Source: Trichoplusia ni (Eukaryota > Arthropoda > Insecta > Lepidoptera > Noctuidae). Taken from it: a DNA stretch of 64,000 bases. Below the pieces are notes generated by a model. The model was given only the letters and a program-made list of their open reading frames with translations. It searched no databases and had not been told where the DNA came from. Of this stretch, positions 62,200 through 64,000 are shown piece by piece. The DNA lies in contig NC_039490.1 in the NCBI RefSeq assembly GCF_003590095.1, positions 9,751,834-9,815,833 of the forward strand, read 5' to 3'. The translations under genes were made by a program, and so were the position numbers. Position 1 is the first letter of the stretch. Every line of letters starts with the position of its first letter.

Positions 62200-62515
62200 C
62201 GTGAAGAATGCAACGGGTGCAATTCGTGATGGATGCAAGTGTTGCAATCTGTGATGGATGCAAAGAATGCAACTTCTGATAGATACAACAGGTAAAATCC
62301 GTGATGGATGCAACGTGTTTAATTTGTGGTGGATGCAAAGGATGCAATCCATGATGGATGCAAAGTATGCAATTCCTGATGGATGCAAAGTATGCAATTC
62401 TTGATGGATGCAACGTATGTGCACCGTGATGCAACGGGTGCAATAAGTGAAATCTTTGATGGATGCAACGCGTCTTATCCGTGGTAGATGCAACGTGTGC
62501 AATTGGTGGGACAAT
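62200..62515. repeat. Minisatellite array A, 25-bp unit
   Basis: About a dozen units of the type gatggatgcaa...gtgcaattcgt, each 25 bp with one shortened and one extended unit. Open frames across it are by-products of the repeat. Confidence 0.78.
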
Positions 62516-62615
62516 TCTCAATGTTGAGGCATCCGTTGAGGATAATGACGACCGATACTTATACCACTAGTGCAACTTATTATTTTAATTTCATTTAACT
62601 TAAATGAAAATATTA

Positions 62616-62869
62616 TCTATACTAATATATAAAGCTGAAGAGTTTGTTTGTTTGTTTGTTTGAACTACTGGTTCAAATTGAAAAATTATCATGTGTTGAA
62701 TAGACCATTCATCGAGGAAGGTTTTAGGCTATATACCATCACGCTGTGACTAATAGGAGCGAAGATACAATGGAAAACGTGAAAACTATACATCCTCGAG
62801 GGCTTCCTTTCGAAAATTCCTAACTTATATCTTCTAGCGACGAGGACGAAGTCGCGGGCAACAGCTAGT
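62616..62869 (+). mobile_element. Helitron-like non-autonomous element between the two minisatellite arrays
   Basis: TCTATACTAATATATAAAGC start, GCGGGCAACAGCTAGT end. The aacgcgctaatctcgg block of the other copies is partly deleted. Confidence 0.62.
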
Positions 62870-62967
62870 AATTTATATAATTTTGTTTTTGTCAGCGGAT
62901 GGTCGCACTAGTGTAGAAAAAGTATCGAGCGTCATTATCAAACTCAACATTGAATATTGACCCTGGT

Positions 62968-63117
62968 GACGGTTGCAACGAATGCAATTCATGACGGATG
63001 CAACAGGTGCAATTTATGTGGGATGCAACGGGTGCAATTCATGACGGATGCGACGAGTGCAATTCATGACGGATGCAACGAGTGCAATTCATTATGGATG
63101 CAAAAGGTGCAATCCGT
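62968..63117. repeat. Minisatellite array B, six 25-bp units
   Basis: Exactly 150 bp: six units of gacggatgcaa...gtgcaattcat type. Same unit family as array A. Confidence 0.82.
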
Positions 63118-63869
63118 GATCCGTATCAGGAAGTGAGTGTAACCTGGATGAAGCCAGTAACACCACATATTGTTAACCAGACTTAACTATTTTATTTCTA
63201 ATTAATTTTTTTAAATTATTTTATTCTATTTTATTTCAAAGGCATTGACGGACAACTTATTATAATTATGAACAATTAACTTAAATATTGTATGTGTTCT
63301 ATAATAGCGATAGCTTATTATTGGCTAAGCTATGAAACTTATGGGATACATTATGGGACCTCGCATAAAACTTGTTTCATGGACATTTTTATGATTAGTT
63401 AAAATAGTACAGAAGTTTCAGGTTTTTACAGTGAATTTTGGAAACCAAACAAGATACAAAAATTTCACTTATTTTTAACCAGACTGGTTTCAGAAAGAGG
63501 CTACCTAATGTCCATGTAATTCTAATAGTTTTAAAATTCAATAGAAAAGAAGATAAAAATAAAAAAAAACGGGAAAAATAAAAACAAACATGATTTCTAT
63601 TTAATTACAATTGCATCATAAAATAATATTTGTATTAACATAACATAAAAACAACAACAACTTAAGAGATACATAAATAAATTAATTATAATTGGTAACT
63701 TGAGTTTTGAATTATTATTGCAGTATAAGAACAGCCATGCAACCCATAGACAATCGAAATGATTGTTGAATAGGACTACCTGACCAAGAGAATTTTGTCT
63801 TGCCATATAAATTATTTCTAATGAATATTAGGTGAACAAAAATAATACAATACATTAACATATTAGATT
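63118..63869. other. Gene-free AT-rich stretch
   Basis: No recognisable gene or repeat. Confidence 0.4.
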
Positions 63870-64000
63870 TATCTAATATATAAAATTCCCGTGTCACGAT
63901 GTTAGCGTACTCCTTCGAAACGGTTCGAGCGATTTTTATGAAATTTTGTATACATATCGGGTAGGTCTGAGAATAGAACAACATCTATTTTTCATACCCC
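63870..64000 (+). repeat. Dispersed repeat, cut by window edge
   Basis: tctaatatataaaattcccg, tcacgatgttagcgtactcc, ttcgaaacggttcgagcgat and ttttatgaaattttgtatac. Reverse-complement relative of 34000-34165. Confidence 0.55.

Noticed and set aside
62074..62514. Protein-coding ORF of 146 codons
   Set aside because: It reads the 25-bp minisatellite; open frames in two registers come from repeat composition.
62200..63117. CRISPR-like array
   Set aside because: Units are contiguous 25-bp tandem repeats without spacers, in eukaryotic DNA; a minisatellite.

Overview
The window looks like a piece of a lepidopteran (moth, plausibly noctuid) chromosome. This is inferred from three things: a secreted chitin-binding mucin of the peritrophic-matrix type, tRNA-derived SINE-like and Helitron-like repeats of kinds I associate with moth genomes, and AT-rich intergenic DNA full of small non-autonomous transposons. 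No species can be fixed from sequence alone.

Region 1 (1-21767, minus strand) is one giant gene running off the left edge. I trace 17 coding exons and more than 5,200 codons. It starts with a signal peptide at 21765 and then strings together 16 complete six-cysteine chitin-binding type 2 (CBM14/peritrophin-A-like) domains separated by Thr/Ser/Pro-rich linkers. Two exons are exceptional: 10136-17248 (about 2,371 codons) and 1791-5285 (1,165 codons), both made mostly of short tandem repeats. Every internal exon is a multiple of three with phase-0 ends, and every chitin-binding domain is cut at the same place, between Cys4 and Cys5. The first five domains belong to one subfamily and the other eleven to a second. 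The likely product is a heavily O-glycosylated, chitin-cross-linking gel former, for example an insect intestinal mucin or peritrophin of the gut lining.

Region 2 (21768-40293) has no gene I can support. It holds SINE-like repeats of several families, short Helitron-like elements, MITE-like inverted repeats, a hAT-type element with an 8-bp target duplication (26739-27049), 3' ends of non-LTR retrotransposons, and a remnant related to the Harbinger element further right.

Region 3 (40294-50279) is a composite PIF/Harbinger-type DNA transposon with matching 15-bp terminal inverted repeats and a CTG target duplication. It contains two decayed transposase copies (HARBI1/DDE_4-like) in tandem. Nested in it is an apparently full-length, intact-looking non-LTR retrotransposon (42608-48186, minus strand) with a perfect 13-bp target duplication, a zinc-knuckle ORF1, and an ORF2 with endonuclease, reverse transcriptase and RNase H.

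Region 4 (50280-64000) is again gene-free repeat landscape. It includes two 25-bp minisatellite arrays lying on either side of a Helitron-like insertion, and a SINE-like repeat that has jumped into another Helitron-like element.
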